Below, piece by piece: positions 24,817 through 32,414 of a stretch of DNA of 64,000 bases. Both the position numbers and the translations under genes were made by a program. Numbering within the stretch: the first letter of the stretch is position 1; each line of letters opens with the position of its first letter. Origin of the DNA: CAVYOE01 sp963770155 (GTDB lineage: Bacteria; Actinomycetota; Thermoleophilia; Solirubrobacterales; 70-9); NCBI GenBank assembly GCA_963770155.1, contig CAVYOE010000001.1:1550001-1614000 (forward strand), given 5' to 3'. Under the pieces are notes generated by a model. It was not told the DNA's origin and did no database searches. It saw only the letters and a list, made by a program, of their open reading frames with translations.

Positions 24817-26229
24817 CTACCCAGCGGTGGCACCCTGGCGGTCCTGCAGCAAGCGACCCAGGTTGGCGGTCGCCCCGCTCATATGCGTGACGACATCGGT
24901 CAGCGCTGCCTTCATCCGTTCGTCGTCGAGGTGGTCACGCACTGCCCGCCCGATGTTCACCCGCGACCGCTGCAGCCACGCCTGGATGTCCCCCTCCGGA
25001 CCCCAGGCCGCCTCGTTGGCGGCACCGATGTAGGTCGCCCATGCCCAGTCCAACCGGTTGCGCGTCCGCGGCGTCGGGTTCGGGCGGGCAAGCCGGTTCT
25101 TCTCCTCCTCGTCGCGCTCGCTGGTCTCGAGGAAACCGATCAGCGCTGCGCTGAACGGGAGCATCCCAAAGCGCGTGGGCTGCGGGATGATCCGGTCCCC
25201 CTCGAAGATCGGGCGCGGTGGCGCCCAGCCCAAGCCGTGTGCGGTGCAGTCGATGTGGATTTCCCCTCGGCTCGTGGGGACGGTGCCCTCGTCTAGCACC
25301 AGCGCGTCGACCCCGACCCGACGGACCCGGCCCTTGCGGATCACCTGCGTGATGCGGCGAAGCTGCTCCCGCTCCGCTGCGCTCAGGGTCGCACCGTGGA
25401 ACATGTCGGCCTCTACCTCGGGGTCCAGGCGGTGGATCTGGCCGCACGCCTCGGCACGCGTGTACAGGTCCTCGAGGTCAGAGGCCTCAGCGGCGGCCTC
25501 ATAGGAATCCGCCAGTCCTCGAATCATTTCGCCGACCAGGTCCAGCGGCTGCGTGAAGGTGCGATCAAGCGTCCAGACATCGCGAGGTCGCACCCAACGG
25601 ATGTCCTCGGGAGCGACCGATTGACCGAGCAGCCAAGTGCAAACGTCCATTGCGGTCTTGCCCGCCCCGACGATGGTGAACCCGTCGGCCGGATCGGCGA
25701 GATCAACCAGCTCGCTCGGGGTGACGACGCCCGCCCCCGGATCGATCTCGAAGCCCGGCTCGTGGTGGGCTGGGATCTCGGTTCCCAGGTAGGTGGCATC
25801 GACCACCTTCCGTACCCGTACCACTGTCTCCTCGCCGGTCACCCGTGACGACAACCGGTGCCCGTTGCTGTCCGCCCCGACGTACTCGTGGCTCCCGCGC
25901 CAGGTGACCTGCCCGGAGGCCAGCAGGTGGTCCAGCGCACGCCGGAAGTAGTGACAGATCTCAGGCGCGCTGGCCTGCTCGTAGAAGCCCGCGTTGAGGC
26001 CGGACTCGTCGATCCGATCGTGGCCCAACGGCAACGAGTTCACCCCATAGAAAGCCGACGGCTGGTGGAGTCGGACGAACGGATACGCATCGTTCCAGTG
26101 CCCGCCCGGCGCGTGACGGCGATCGGCCAACACCACGGAGGCGTCCGAGTCGGCGATCAGCGCGTCGGTAAACGCCATTCCCGTGGCCCCGGCTCCGATC
26201 ACCAGGTAGTCAGCGTTGATCGGATCCAA
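24817..26229 (-). CDS. FAD-dependent oxidoreductase (flavin monooxygenase-like)
   Basis: 470 residues. The FAD Rossmann loop is at the very N-terminus (YLVIGAGATGMAF), followed by HAPGGHWNDAYPFVRLHQPS, which resembles the GG.W region of flavin-containing monooxygenases, and a second dinucleotide loop DGFTIVGAGKTAMDV near residue 185 for NAD(P)H. Substrate unknown. The start is TTG at 26229. This lies inside a 25-codon upstream frame that is the truncated head of a SnoaL paralogue, so the gene has probably been inserted into the array and borrows its start region. Confidence 0.85.
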   Translation of the reverse strand: MDPINADYLVIGAGATGMAFTDALIADSDASVVLADRRHAPGGHWNDAYPFVRLHQPSAFYGVNSLPLGHDRIDESGLNAGFYEQASAPEICHYFRRALDHLLASGQVTWRGSHEYVGADSNGHRLSSRVTGEETVVRVRKVVDATYLGTEIPAHHEPGFEIDPGAGVVTPSELVDLADPADGFTIVGAGKTAMDVCTWLLGQSVAPEDIRWVRPRDVWTLDRTFTQPLDLVGEMIRGLADSYEAAAEASDLEDLYTRAEACGQIHRLDPEVEADMFHGATLSAAEREQLRRITQVIRKGRVRRVGVDALVLDEGTVPTSRGEIHIDCTAHGLGWAPPRPIFEGDRIIPQPTRFGMLPFSAALIGFLETSERDEEEKNRLARPNPTPRTRNRLDWAWATYIGAANEAAWGPEGDIQAWLQRSRVNIGRAVRDHLDDERMKAALTDVVTHMSGATANLGRLLQDRQGATAG

Positions 26230-26287
26230 GAGCCCGTCCCTCGCTTTCGATCATTTGGCGAACGATCTCCACGTTCTCCTGCGACAT
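26210..26287 (-). pseudogene. truncated SnoaL head, possible leader peptide
   Basis: A 25-codon frame MSQENVEIVRQMIESEGRAL followed by GSDQR and a stop. Its first 11 residues match the array paralogues and the rest does not. It overlaps the first 18-20 bases of the flavoprotein gene in another frame. It may be only a scar, or it may couple translation of the flavoprotein gene. Its ATG sits three bases after the stop of array member 4 (TAG-GCG-ATG). Confidence 0.5.
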
Positions 26288-26290
26288 CGC

Positions 26291-26683
26291 CTACTCCGAC
26301 AGCCCGGCGGCTTCGAGGGCTTCCCGCTCGGTAGTGAGGACGTGAACCCGGACTGCCTTTCCCTCGCGCACCTGGCAGACGAACCAGAACAGTCCTTCCA
26401 TCGGTACGCCGCTGGTTTTCCCGATCCCCGTCTGTCGAGTCCGGACGACTACGTAGTCACCGTTGGCAAGAAACTGTTCGGGGATGACCTTGAAGTCATC
26501 AATGTCTTCAGTCCAATCAAGGAACGATTTGATCACGCCCTCGTGTCCGCGATAGACACCCTGGCCAGCCTGCTCCACGTGAAAGACAACGTCGGGGTCC
26601 ATCTCCTGCAGCACGGCCGCGATGTCTCCGGCGGCGAATGCGGTGAAGGTCCGCCGCGCAATCTCCAGGTTCTCCTCCGACAT
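26291..26683 (-). CDS. SnoaL/NTF2-like protein (array member 4)
   Basis: 130 residues: MSEENLEIARRTFTAFAAGD, VYRGHEGVIKSFLDWTED, then RQTGIGKTSGVPMEGLFWF, ending EREALEAAGLSE. NTF2-like fold with the conserved pocket helix. The ATG is fixed by the shared start cassette; about 69 upstream in-frame codons run through the type A repeat and the next gene and are not coding. Ligand unknown. Confidence 0.88.
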   Translation of the reverse strand: MSEENLEIARRTFTAFAAGDIAAVLQEMDPDVVFHVEQAGQGVYRGHEGVIKSFLDWTEDIDDFKVIPEQFLANGDYVVVRTRQTGIGKTSGVPMEGLFWFVCQVREGKAVRVHVLTTEREALEAAGLSE

Positions 26684-26723
26684 CGCCCGCGCAGTATCGC
26701 GCTCTGCCACAACGCCAGGGCGG

Positions 26724-26792
26724 CCACCTATCCACAGATAAACCGGAGGGACTCGCTCTGCCGGTGATCGAGTTCGCGGCGTGACCGCGCAG
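26724..26792 (-). repeat. type A intergenic repeat, copy 2
   Basis: 69-base unit between array members 4 and 5, ending at the stop of member 5. It differs from copies 1, 3 and 4 at only a few positions. Confidence 0.8.
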
Positions 26793-27218
26793 CTACTCCG
26801 ACAGCCCGGCGGCTTCGAGGGCTTCCTCCGGAGTGGGGTAGAGCGCAACGCGCAGGATCCTGCCATCTCGGAAGGTGAAGACGAACCCATAGGGCGCGAC
26901 CTGCGTCTCGATCCCGCTGTGGCGCCCCCACTGGCGCTGGTTCTCGATCAACACGACCACCTCCTCGCCCGCATCTCGCACGGCCTTGATCTCGAACTGA
27001 AGATCACGCCACGGCGACAACCACAGCCGCCAGAAGTCCCGCACACCCTCTGCGCCGTGGTAGACGCGTGCCAGGTCGGGAACACGCTCCGCGAATCGAG
27101 AGGCGTCCCATTGGATGTCGGGGTCGAAAGAGTCAATGGACTTTTCGACCTGGACGCGGTCGCCTCGCTGCCACGCCTCCATCCACCCCCGCACCAGCTC
27201 CACGTTCTCCTCCGACAT
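26793..27218 (-). CDS. SnoaL/NTF2-like protein (array member 5)
   Basis: 141 residues: MSEENVELVRGWMEAWQRGD, VYHGAEGVRDFWRLWLSPW, then VVVLIENQRQWGRHSGIET, ending PEEALEAAGLSE. A clear NTF2-like domain with the W/F-rich helix that lines the ligand pocket in relatives. Preceded by the start cassette and a type B repeat. Ligand unknown. Confidence 0.88.
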   Translation of the reverse strand: MSEENVELVRGWMEAWQRGDRVQVEKSIDSFDPDIQWDASRFAERVPDLARVYHGAEGVRDFWRLWLSPWRDLQFEIKAVRDAGEEVVVLIENQRQWGRHSGIETQVAPYGFVFTFRDGRILRVALYPTPEEALEAAGLSE

Positions 27219-27258
27219 CGCCCGCGCAGTATCGCGCCTCGGGTCAGTGCCACCGCTT

Positions 27259-27303
27259 CCAGGAATTGCGTCAGTTTCGCTCAGGGTTGGCTCTGCCGCC
27301 GCT
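27259..27303 (-). repeat. type B intergenic repeat, copy 2
   Basis: Core AGGAATTGCGTCAGTTTCGC and TCAGGGTTGGCTCTGCCG on the plus strand. This copy is translated as the C-terminal extension of array member 6, whose usual stop has been lost. Confidence 0.7.
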
Positions 27304-27891
27304 CCTGGTCGAGTGCTCCTCTAGGTAATGCCTAGACAGCCCGGCGGCTTCGAGGGCTGCGCGTTGATCGAGAAAGACGTGTTCGCGGGTCACCAATCCG
27401 TCCGAGATCGTGACAACGAAAGCGCCCTCGGCGATGGCGGACGCGCCGCTGCTCAGGCCCGTGGTTTCGAAGCCCACAAGGAGGACGAAACAGTCGCCAG
27501 CCAGGAGGAGTTCGCTGGGATTGATGCGAAACACCCCCCATTCCTCCTGCCATCTCGCCTGAAGTTGAACGCGCTCTTCGCGTCCGTTGACCTGCGCCTC
27601 GATGCCGAGTCCGGCCAATTGTGGCGGCAGAGTCGCTTGCACCTGGGGGTGGTAGAGCAAGAGAGCCGCCTCGTGGTCCCCCCGATTGTTTGCCTCGGGG
27701 CCCAACCGCGCGAAACGGCGGATCAGCGCGTTTCGCAACCTGGATTGAGGATTCAGCCGCGCCCAGACAGCCCGAGCGAGCAGCGCTTTGAGACGGGGGA
27801 AGCGCAGGCCCAGTCGCTCTTCGAGGTGGCGACGGGTGGAGCGTTCGACGGCAATAGGCCACCGCACGATCTCCACGTTCTCCTCCGACAT
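27271..27891 (-). CDS. composite SnoaL-like protein with insertion and read-through end (array member 6)
   Basis: 206 residues, longer than its paralogues. The cassette MSEENVEIVR is followed by about 55 arginine-rich residues with no counterpart (STRRHLEERLGLRFPRLKAL and following), then an NTF2-like body (ANNRGDHEAALLLYHPQVQ onward). The normal end EAAGLSE is changed to EAAGLSRHYLEEHSTRSGGR and continues into the type B repeat before stopping. The gene therefore looks like a chimera and may be decaying. Confidence 0.65.
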   Translation of the reverse strand: MSEENVEIVRWPIAVERSTRRHLEERLGLRFPRLKALLARAVWARLNPQSRLRNALIRRFARLGPEANNRGDHEAALLLYHPQVQATLPPQLAGLGIEAQVNGREERVQLQARWQEEWGVFRINPSELLLAGDCFVLLVGFETTGLSSGASAIAEGAFVVTISDGLVTREHVFLDQRAALEAAGLSRHYLEEHSTRSGGRANPERN

Positions 27892-27938
27892 CGCCCGCGC
27901 AGTATCGCGCCAAAGCCCCCGCTCCACTGCTAGGGCCG

Positions 27939-28007
27939 CCACCCATTCACAGATAAACCGGAGGGACTCGCTCTGCCGGTGATCGAGGTAGCGGCGTGAC
28001 TGCTCAG
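27939..28007 (-). repeat. type A intergenic repeat, copy 3
   Basis: 69-base unit between array members 6 and 7, nearly identical to copy 4 over this length and over the flanking 45 bases. Confidence 0.8.
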
Positions 28008-28415
28008 CTACTCCGACAGCCCGGCGGCTTCGAGGGCTTCGGCGCGGTCATCGAAGGAGCGAAAGCGAATGATCTTGCCGTTGCGGAATTCGGCCACGTG
28101 TACGAATGGCGCCTCCAGTTCGAGACCCTCCCGGGCCTTTGCGTGAAAGCAGACGAAGGCGATCACGAGGTCACCGGCTGCCCGCGTCCCTTCGATCTCG
28201 ATGCGAAATTCCTCCCAAGGCTCGATGAAAACACGCCAGAACTCGCGCACACCATCGTGCCGGTGATACGTCCCCTGGGTGCCGGGGAAGCGGCTCGCCC
28301 CGACCATCGTCCACTCAATCTCGGGGTCGGTGATCTCGACGGCGGCGTCAAAGTCCCGGCGGTTCCAAGCGTCGTAGCCATTGCGCAAAACCTGCTCCAC
28401 GTTCTCCTCCGACAT
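28008..28415 (-). CDS. SnoaL/NTF2-like protein (array member 7)
   Basis: 135 residues: MSEENVEQVLRNGYDAWNRR, TYHRHDGVREFWRVFIEPW, and the end RAEALEAAGLSE. The arrangement GVREFW...PWEEFRIEIEG is closest to array member 5 (GVRDFWRLWLSPWRDLQFEI), so these two are probably recent duplicates. Start fixed by the cassette. Ligand unknown. Confidence 0.88.
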   Translation of the reverse strand: MSEENVEQVLRNGYDAWNRRDFDAAVEITDPEIEWTMVGASRFPGTQGTYHRHDGVREFWRVFIEPWEEFRIEIEGTRAAGDLVIAFVCFHAKAREGLELEAPFVHVAEFRNGKIIRFRSFDDRAEALEAAGLSE

Positions 28416-28462
28416 CGCCCGCGCAGTATCGCGCCAAAGCCCCCGCTCCACTGCCAGGGCCG

Positions 28463-28531
28463 CCACCCATTCACAGATAAACCGGAGGGACTCGCTCTGC
28501 CGGTGATCGAGGTCGCGGCGTGACCGCGCAG
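28463..28531 (-). repeat. type A intergenic repeat, copy 4
   Basis: 69-base unit between array members 7 and 8, ending at the stop of member 8. Confidence 0.8.
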
Positions 28532-28933
28532 CTACTCCGACAGCCCGGCGGCTTCGAGGGCTTCGGCCTCGTCCATCACGACGTCCATCCGGACGATCTT
28601 GTCGCGCCGGAACGTGAACAGCATGCAATAAAACATGTCTCCCTCGATCCCACTGACGCGACCCGTGCCACGCTGGATGCACTTGACCAGCACCGTGTCG
28701 CCTGCTGCCTTCACGTCCTTTGCCTCGATGGCAAGTCGCTCCCACTGGGCAAGGAAGCGGCGCGTGTGCTCGCCAACCCCCTCCGGACCCACGAACACGC
28801 CGAACTCCGGGAAGTCCGGGGGAATGAGGTAAAGGACGTGGTCGTCCAGGTGGGGGAGCAACGCTGGACCGAAGTCACCCTTGGCCCACGCGTCGAAGAT
28901 GCCGCGCACAATCTCCACGTTCTCCTCCGACAT
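28532..28933 (-). CDS. SnoaL/NTF2-like protein (array member 8)
   Basis: 133 residues: MSEENVEIVRGIFDAWAKGD, EFGVFVGPEGVGEHTRRFL, then VLVKCIQRGTGRVSGIEGD, ending EAEALEAAGLSE. NTF2-like fold. The spacing of GPEGV and RxSG matches the other members. Start cassette and type B repeat lie upstream. Ligand unknown. Confidence 0.88.
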   Translation of the reverse strand: MSEENVEIVRGIFDAWAKGDFGPALLPHLDDHVLYLIPPDFPEFGVFVGPEGVGEHTRRFLAQWERLAIEAKDVKAAGDTVLVKCIQRGTGRVSGIEGDMFYCMLFTFRRDKIVRMDVVMDEAEALEAAGLSE

Positions 28934-28980
28934 CGCCCGCGCAGTATCGCGCTAAAGCTGCCGCCCGACTGCCAGGGCCG

Positions 28981-29024
28981 CCAGGAGTTACGTCAGTTCC
29001 GCTCAGGTCTGGCTTTGCCGCCCC
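28981..29024 (-). repeat. type B intergenic repeat, copy 3
   Basis: Core AGGAGTTACGTCAGTTCCGC and TCAGGTCTGGCTTTGCCG, between array members 8 and 9. Confidence 0.75.
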
Positions 29025-29063
29025 TGGTCGTGGAGACCTAGCTACTGCTTCTCGTCCAAAGCG

Positions 29064-29456
29064 CTACTCCGACAGCCCGGCGGCTTTGAGGGCTCGGCTC
29101 CTGTCGAGGTGCGCCGAGATTCGAACGATCTTGCCATCGCGCAAGGTCACGACGTCGAAGAAGCGCGTCCAGACCTCGGCATCGCTCCCCTTCAAGCGCC
29201 CGCCGTCGCGGACGCTCGCAACCACATGCTCCTCGTCGGCGTGGATCACCTCTTCGATCTCGTAATGGAAATCCTCGAACGTCTCCCAGTATTCGCGCAT
29301 CCATTCCTGGGCGGCATCGATCCCCTGTAGGAGCGGGCCTCCTGAGTCCGTCAGATCGACCTCATAGTCCAGGTGAAAGAGCTCCGGAGGGTGCTCGAGG
29401 CGGGCATTCAGCGCCGCGAAGGCGCGCCGGACAATCTCGACGTTCTCCTCCGACAT
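29064..29456 (-). CDS. SnoaL/NTF2-like protein (array member 9)
   Basis: 130 residues: MSEENVEIVRRAFAALNARL, LLQGIDAAQEWMREYWETF, ending DRSRALKAAGLSE. Upstream-most gene of the array on the minus strand. Its cassette reads GCAATACT rather than GCGATACT, and a type B repeat stands before it, so each unit seems to carry its own promoter region. Ligand unknown. Confidence 0.88.
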   Translation of the reverse strand: MSEENVEIVRRAFAALNARLEHPPELFHLDYEVDLTDSGGPLLQGIDAAQEWMREYWETFEDFHYEIEEVIHADEEHVVASVRDGGRLKGSDAEVWTRFFDVVTLRDGKIVRISAHLDRSRALKAAGLSE

Positions 29457-29505
29457 CGACCGCGCAGTATTGCGCTCTGGCCTCAGGCCGCGAGCGCCAT
29501 GCCTC

Positions 29506-29550
29506 CCAGGAGTTACGTCAGTTTCGCTCAGGTTTGGCTTTACCCGCGCT
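29506..29550 (-). repeat. type B intergenic repeat, copy 4
   Basis: Core AGGAGTTACGTCAGTTTCGC and TCAGGTTTGGCTTTACCCG. It marks the right edge of the array; unique sequence begins just beyond it. Confidence 0.75.
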
Positions 29551-29681
29551 ACTCGTAGAAGCCGTTTCCGGACGAACGTGATCCAGCGCTGCCCTTTTCA
29601 TGCGGATGGAGCGGCCGATGCGCGGTTCCGCGGCGCCGCCTGATGTAACGTCGGCACGATGTCCGAGACTGGAGTGGGCGA

Positions 29682-30520
29682 ATGGCGAGCGATGAGCTGA
29701 GCATCGATCTCGACGCGTTCGATCAGTTCGAGGCGAGTGCATGGGAGGAGCGAGTAGAGGGGTACGCGGGTTTCTTCGGCGCGATCACGGGCCGGCTGAT
29801 CGAGCCGCTCCTGAATCTCGCCCGGGTTGGTCCGGGAACGCGCGTGCTCGACGTGGCGACCGGCCCCGGGTACGTGGCGGCGGAGGCGGCCCGCCGGGGG
29901 GCTACGGTTTGGCCGTCGACGTCGCCGAAGCGATGGTCGCCCGGGCCGCCGCAGAGCATCCGGGCATCGAATTCACGCGGGCGGACGCGCAGTCACTCCC
30001 GTTCGAGGACGGGACCTTCGATGCAGTCGTCGCCAACTTCGGGCTTCCCCACTTCGGCCGCCCGGAACTCGCCGTCGCCGAGGGCGTACGAACCCTCGTT
30101 GCGGGGGGGCGGTTGGCCCTGACGACCTGGGACTCTCCCGCGGAGATGCGCATGTTCGGCGTCTTCTTGGAGGCCGTCGCAGAGGCTGGGGCGGGACCGC
30201 CTGACGGCCTGCCCCCGGGCCCCGATGTCTTCCGGTTCTCCGACGACGAAGAGTTTCGGCGTCTCCTCGAAGAACAGGGCCTCGTCGACGTGGAAGTGCG
30301 CCGCGTGGCATTCACGCACCAAGTTGAATCGTTCGAGGACTTCTGGGGCGCCCTGCAACGCGGGACGGTTCGGATGGCCTCGCTCATCCTCGGCCAGTCG
30401 GAGCAGACGCAGGAGCATATCCGCGCGGCCCTCGAGCGTCGCCTGGCTGCCTACGGCACCGAGGGGCGGTTCGACGTGCCGATCTCGGTGAAGCTCGCGG
30501 TCGGCCGCAAGAAGGGCTGA
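29682..30520 (+). pseudogene. class I SAM-dependent methyltransferase with -1 frameshift
   Basis: The first 74 codons (MASDELSIDLDAFDQFEASA, then the SAM loop TRVLDVATGPGYVAAEAARR) are in one frame. The rest (AVDVAEAMVARAAAEHPGIE, DAQSLPFEDGTFDAVVANFG and the C-terminal cap) is in another. Restoring one base in GTTTGG (29907-29912) or the six-G run at 29896-29901 gives a continuous 279-residue UbiE-like methyltransferase. Either the gene is broken or one base is missing from the assembly. Substrate unknown. Confidence 0.75.
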
Positions 30521-30862
30521 CCTCAGCGCCCGTCACATGACCCGGCCTTGCGACCAGGGAACAGGGACGGCGACAACTGGCGGATCGAACAGGTTGGGGT
30601 GAGACCACGCGCGCCTGGCCACTCGAGCGACAGCGTCGGTGCACAGTTGCGACGCTGCTGCTCAGGAAGCCAACGAGCTGTGGTCGGCGCTCTTGCCTGA
30701 ATGCTCCTCTGCGCGAGAAGCAGCAGCGTGAGTGCCGTCCTCTCCAGGAGCCGTGGCACTTCGAGATCCGCGTCGCCCGCTGAGCGCGCCCGGCGTGCGG
30801 GCGGCGGTCAGAAGCCTGCGGTCGGTCGCCCAACTCCTCGGTGAGCGTCGCCGCAAGGGGCG
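30521..30862. other. intergenic stretch without recognisable content
   Basis: 342 bases between the convergent methyltransferase and GT-C genes. Open frames here have no domain, start signal or family resemblance. No terminator with a T-run was seen. Confidence 0.5.
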
Positions 30863-32392
30863 TTACGGCTGCGGCTTGCGAACCAGAAGGAATCTCCTCA
30901 GCGATCCGAGCTCGCCCCATACCTGGCCGCCGGTCTTCCATCGCCAAAGCCCGGCCGGAGTGAGCTCGCCGTAGTCTCGCGCCCAGAAACGCCGTTCGGT
31001 AAACCGCCGCAAGCGGTAGTCGAGGAGCCGGTCGAAGGCAAAGATCACTGCCTCGGGACCGAGCAGGAGAACGTCGGCGTCCGGGACCTGACTCCGCATA
31101 TCGACATAGAGCACTTCGAGGTCGCGGAAGTACCAGCCCCACGGAAACGTTCCGTGCTCGGAGGTGTCGACGGCGAGAGAACGGGCAGGGTCTTCGCGGG
31201 CAAGATCGATGAATCGGGCGCGGATTTCGAGAGCGTCCGGGTCGGTGTGGACTACGACCGGCAGCTCGCGGGGATCCGTGTCGCGGTTGAAGCTGAGGTC
31301 GATCGCCGTCCAGGCAAAGAAAAGCGCTGCGATCCCGGTCGCGGCGAGCACCGTGGGGCGCCATCGGTTCCGGGAGGACCAAAGCCACTGGACCCCGACA
31401 CCCCCGAGCAACGCAAGCGGCAGCAGCGGCTGTAGGGCAAGCCAGGCAAAGCGCTCCCCCGCATAGGAGTAGACCGCAAGGGCCCCGACGAAGAACCAGA
31501 TCAAAAAGAGTGGGAGCGGGCGGCGGCTCGCGATCCCCACCGCGATCCCGACGGCGCCGATTGCCAGCACCAACCACTCCTCGAACACGAGCAGGACGAG
31601 ATAGAAGGGCCAGCTCTCGCCACCGCGGTTGACCTCGTGCTCCTCCGCCCAGTACCTGGGACCCTCGTAGACACCGTCCGCGATTCCCTGGATGTCGGTG
31701 AAGAAGGTGCTGAACAGGGTCGCGAACACGGCCGCGAACGCGGCAAGCCCGAGCAGCCACGGGCGCCAGCCGGGCACGGAGAGTCGCCGCAGCACCGGCC
31801 AGCCGGCGATTTGGGCACCGACCATTCCGGCACCGACGATCGCAGCGGTGATGAAGGTCGCCTCCTTGGTCGCGAAGCACGCCGCCAGCAGTGCCCCGAT
31901 CGCGGCCGGGTGCCAGCTGCGAGGCCGCTCGAAGAAGCGGACCGCGACCACGAGCAGCGCCAGCTCGAGACAGGTGAGGATGATGTCCTCGCGGTCGAAG
32001 CGCGAGTAGTAGAGGAAGCTCGGACTGATCGCGAGCAGGAGCGCGGCACCGAGGGCGCCGGCGTGTCCGAGCTGGCGACGCAGCGCCAGGGGCAACAGAA
32101 CGATCGCGGTCCCGGCGAGAGCCGGCATCAGCCGCGCGGTGAAGTCGGAGTCGCCGAACAGCCCGAAGGAGGCCGCATTGAGGAAGTAGGTGAGCGGTCC
32201 GTGGAGAAGCGGCTGGTAGTGATAGTCGCCCTGCTCGGCGAAGAGCCAGGAGAAGTACGCGACCTGCCCCTCGTCGTACTGGAAGGGGCGATCGTCGAGC
32301 TGCCACATGCGGAGGGCCAGCGCGACGGCGCCCATCGCCGTCCAGGCGACCAGCTCGCCTCGCCCCGTGGTTAGAGTCGGCTTCCACTCCAC
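30863..32392 (-). CDS. GT-C-fold membrane glycosyltransferase-like protein
   Basis: 509 residues with about 10-12 transmembrane helices. Near the N-terminus it has LDDRPFQYDEGQVAYFSWLF, the acidic DE loop expected between helices 1 and 2 of PMT-like GT-C enzymes, then QPLLHGPLTYFLNAASFG and FYYSRFDREDIILT-like segments. This matches the TIGR03663 group associated with archaeal Agl23-type proteins. It probably transfers a sugar from a polyprenyl-phosphate donor on the outer face of the membrane. Starts with GTG. Acceptor unknown. Confidence 0.8.
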   Translation of the reverse strand: MEWKPTLTTGRGELVAWTAMGAVALALRMWQLDDRPFQYDEGQVAYFSWLFAEQGDYHYQPLLHGPLTYFLNAASFGLFGDSDFTARLMPALAGTAIVLLPLALRRQLGHAGALGAALLLAISPSFLYYSRFDREDIILTCLELALLVVAVRFFERPRSWHPAAIGALLAACFATKEATFITAAIVGAGMVGAQIAGWPVLRRLSVPGWRPWLLGLAAFAAVFATLFSTFFTDIQGIADGVYEGPRYWAEEHEVNRGGESWPFYLVLLVFEEWLVLAIGAVGIAVGIASRRPLPLFLIWFFVGALAVYSYAGERFAWLALQPLLPLALLGGVGVQWLWSSRNRWRPTVLAATGIAALFFAWTAIDLSFNRDTDPRELPVVVHTDPDALEIRARFIDLAREDPARSLAVDTSEHGTFPWGWYFRDLEVLYVDMRSQVPDADVLLLGPEAVIFAFDRLLDYRLRRFTERRFWARDYGELTPAGLWRWKTGGQVWGELGSLRRFLLVRKPQP

Positions 32393-32402
32393 CTCAGGGG
32401 AG

Positions 32403-32408
32403 TATGCT
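32403..32408 (+). promoter_or_regulatory. -10 box before the InlB-repeat-like gene
   Basis: TATGCT followed by six bases and the ATG at 32415; no ribosome binding site. Leaderless transcript inferred. Confidence 0.4.
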
Positions 32409-32414
32409 CACCGC

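Noticed and set aside
21937..29550. Regularly recurring repeats taken as a possible CRISPR array
   Set aside because: The repeats are 400-600 bases apart with coding genes between, the spacing is irregular, and there are no cas genes.
21937..29550. The array as an insertion sequence, integron or prophage
   Set aside because: No transposase, integrase, attC-like site or phage gene was found. The repeats are tied to gene starts and stops instead.
30523..30759. A 78-codon minus-strand open frame after the methyltransferase
   Set aside because: No start signal, domain or compositional support; treated as non-coding.
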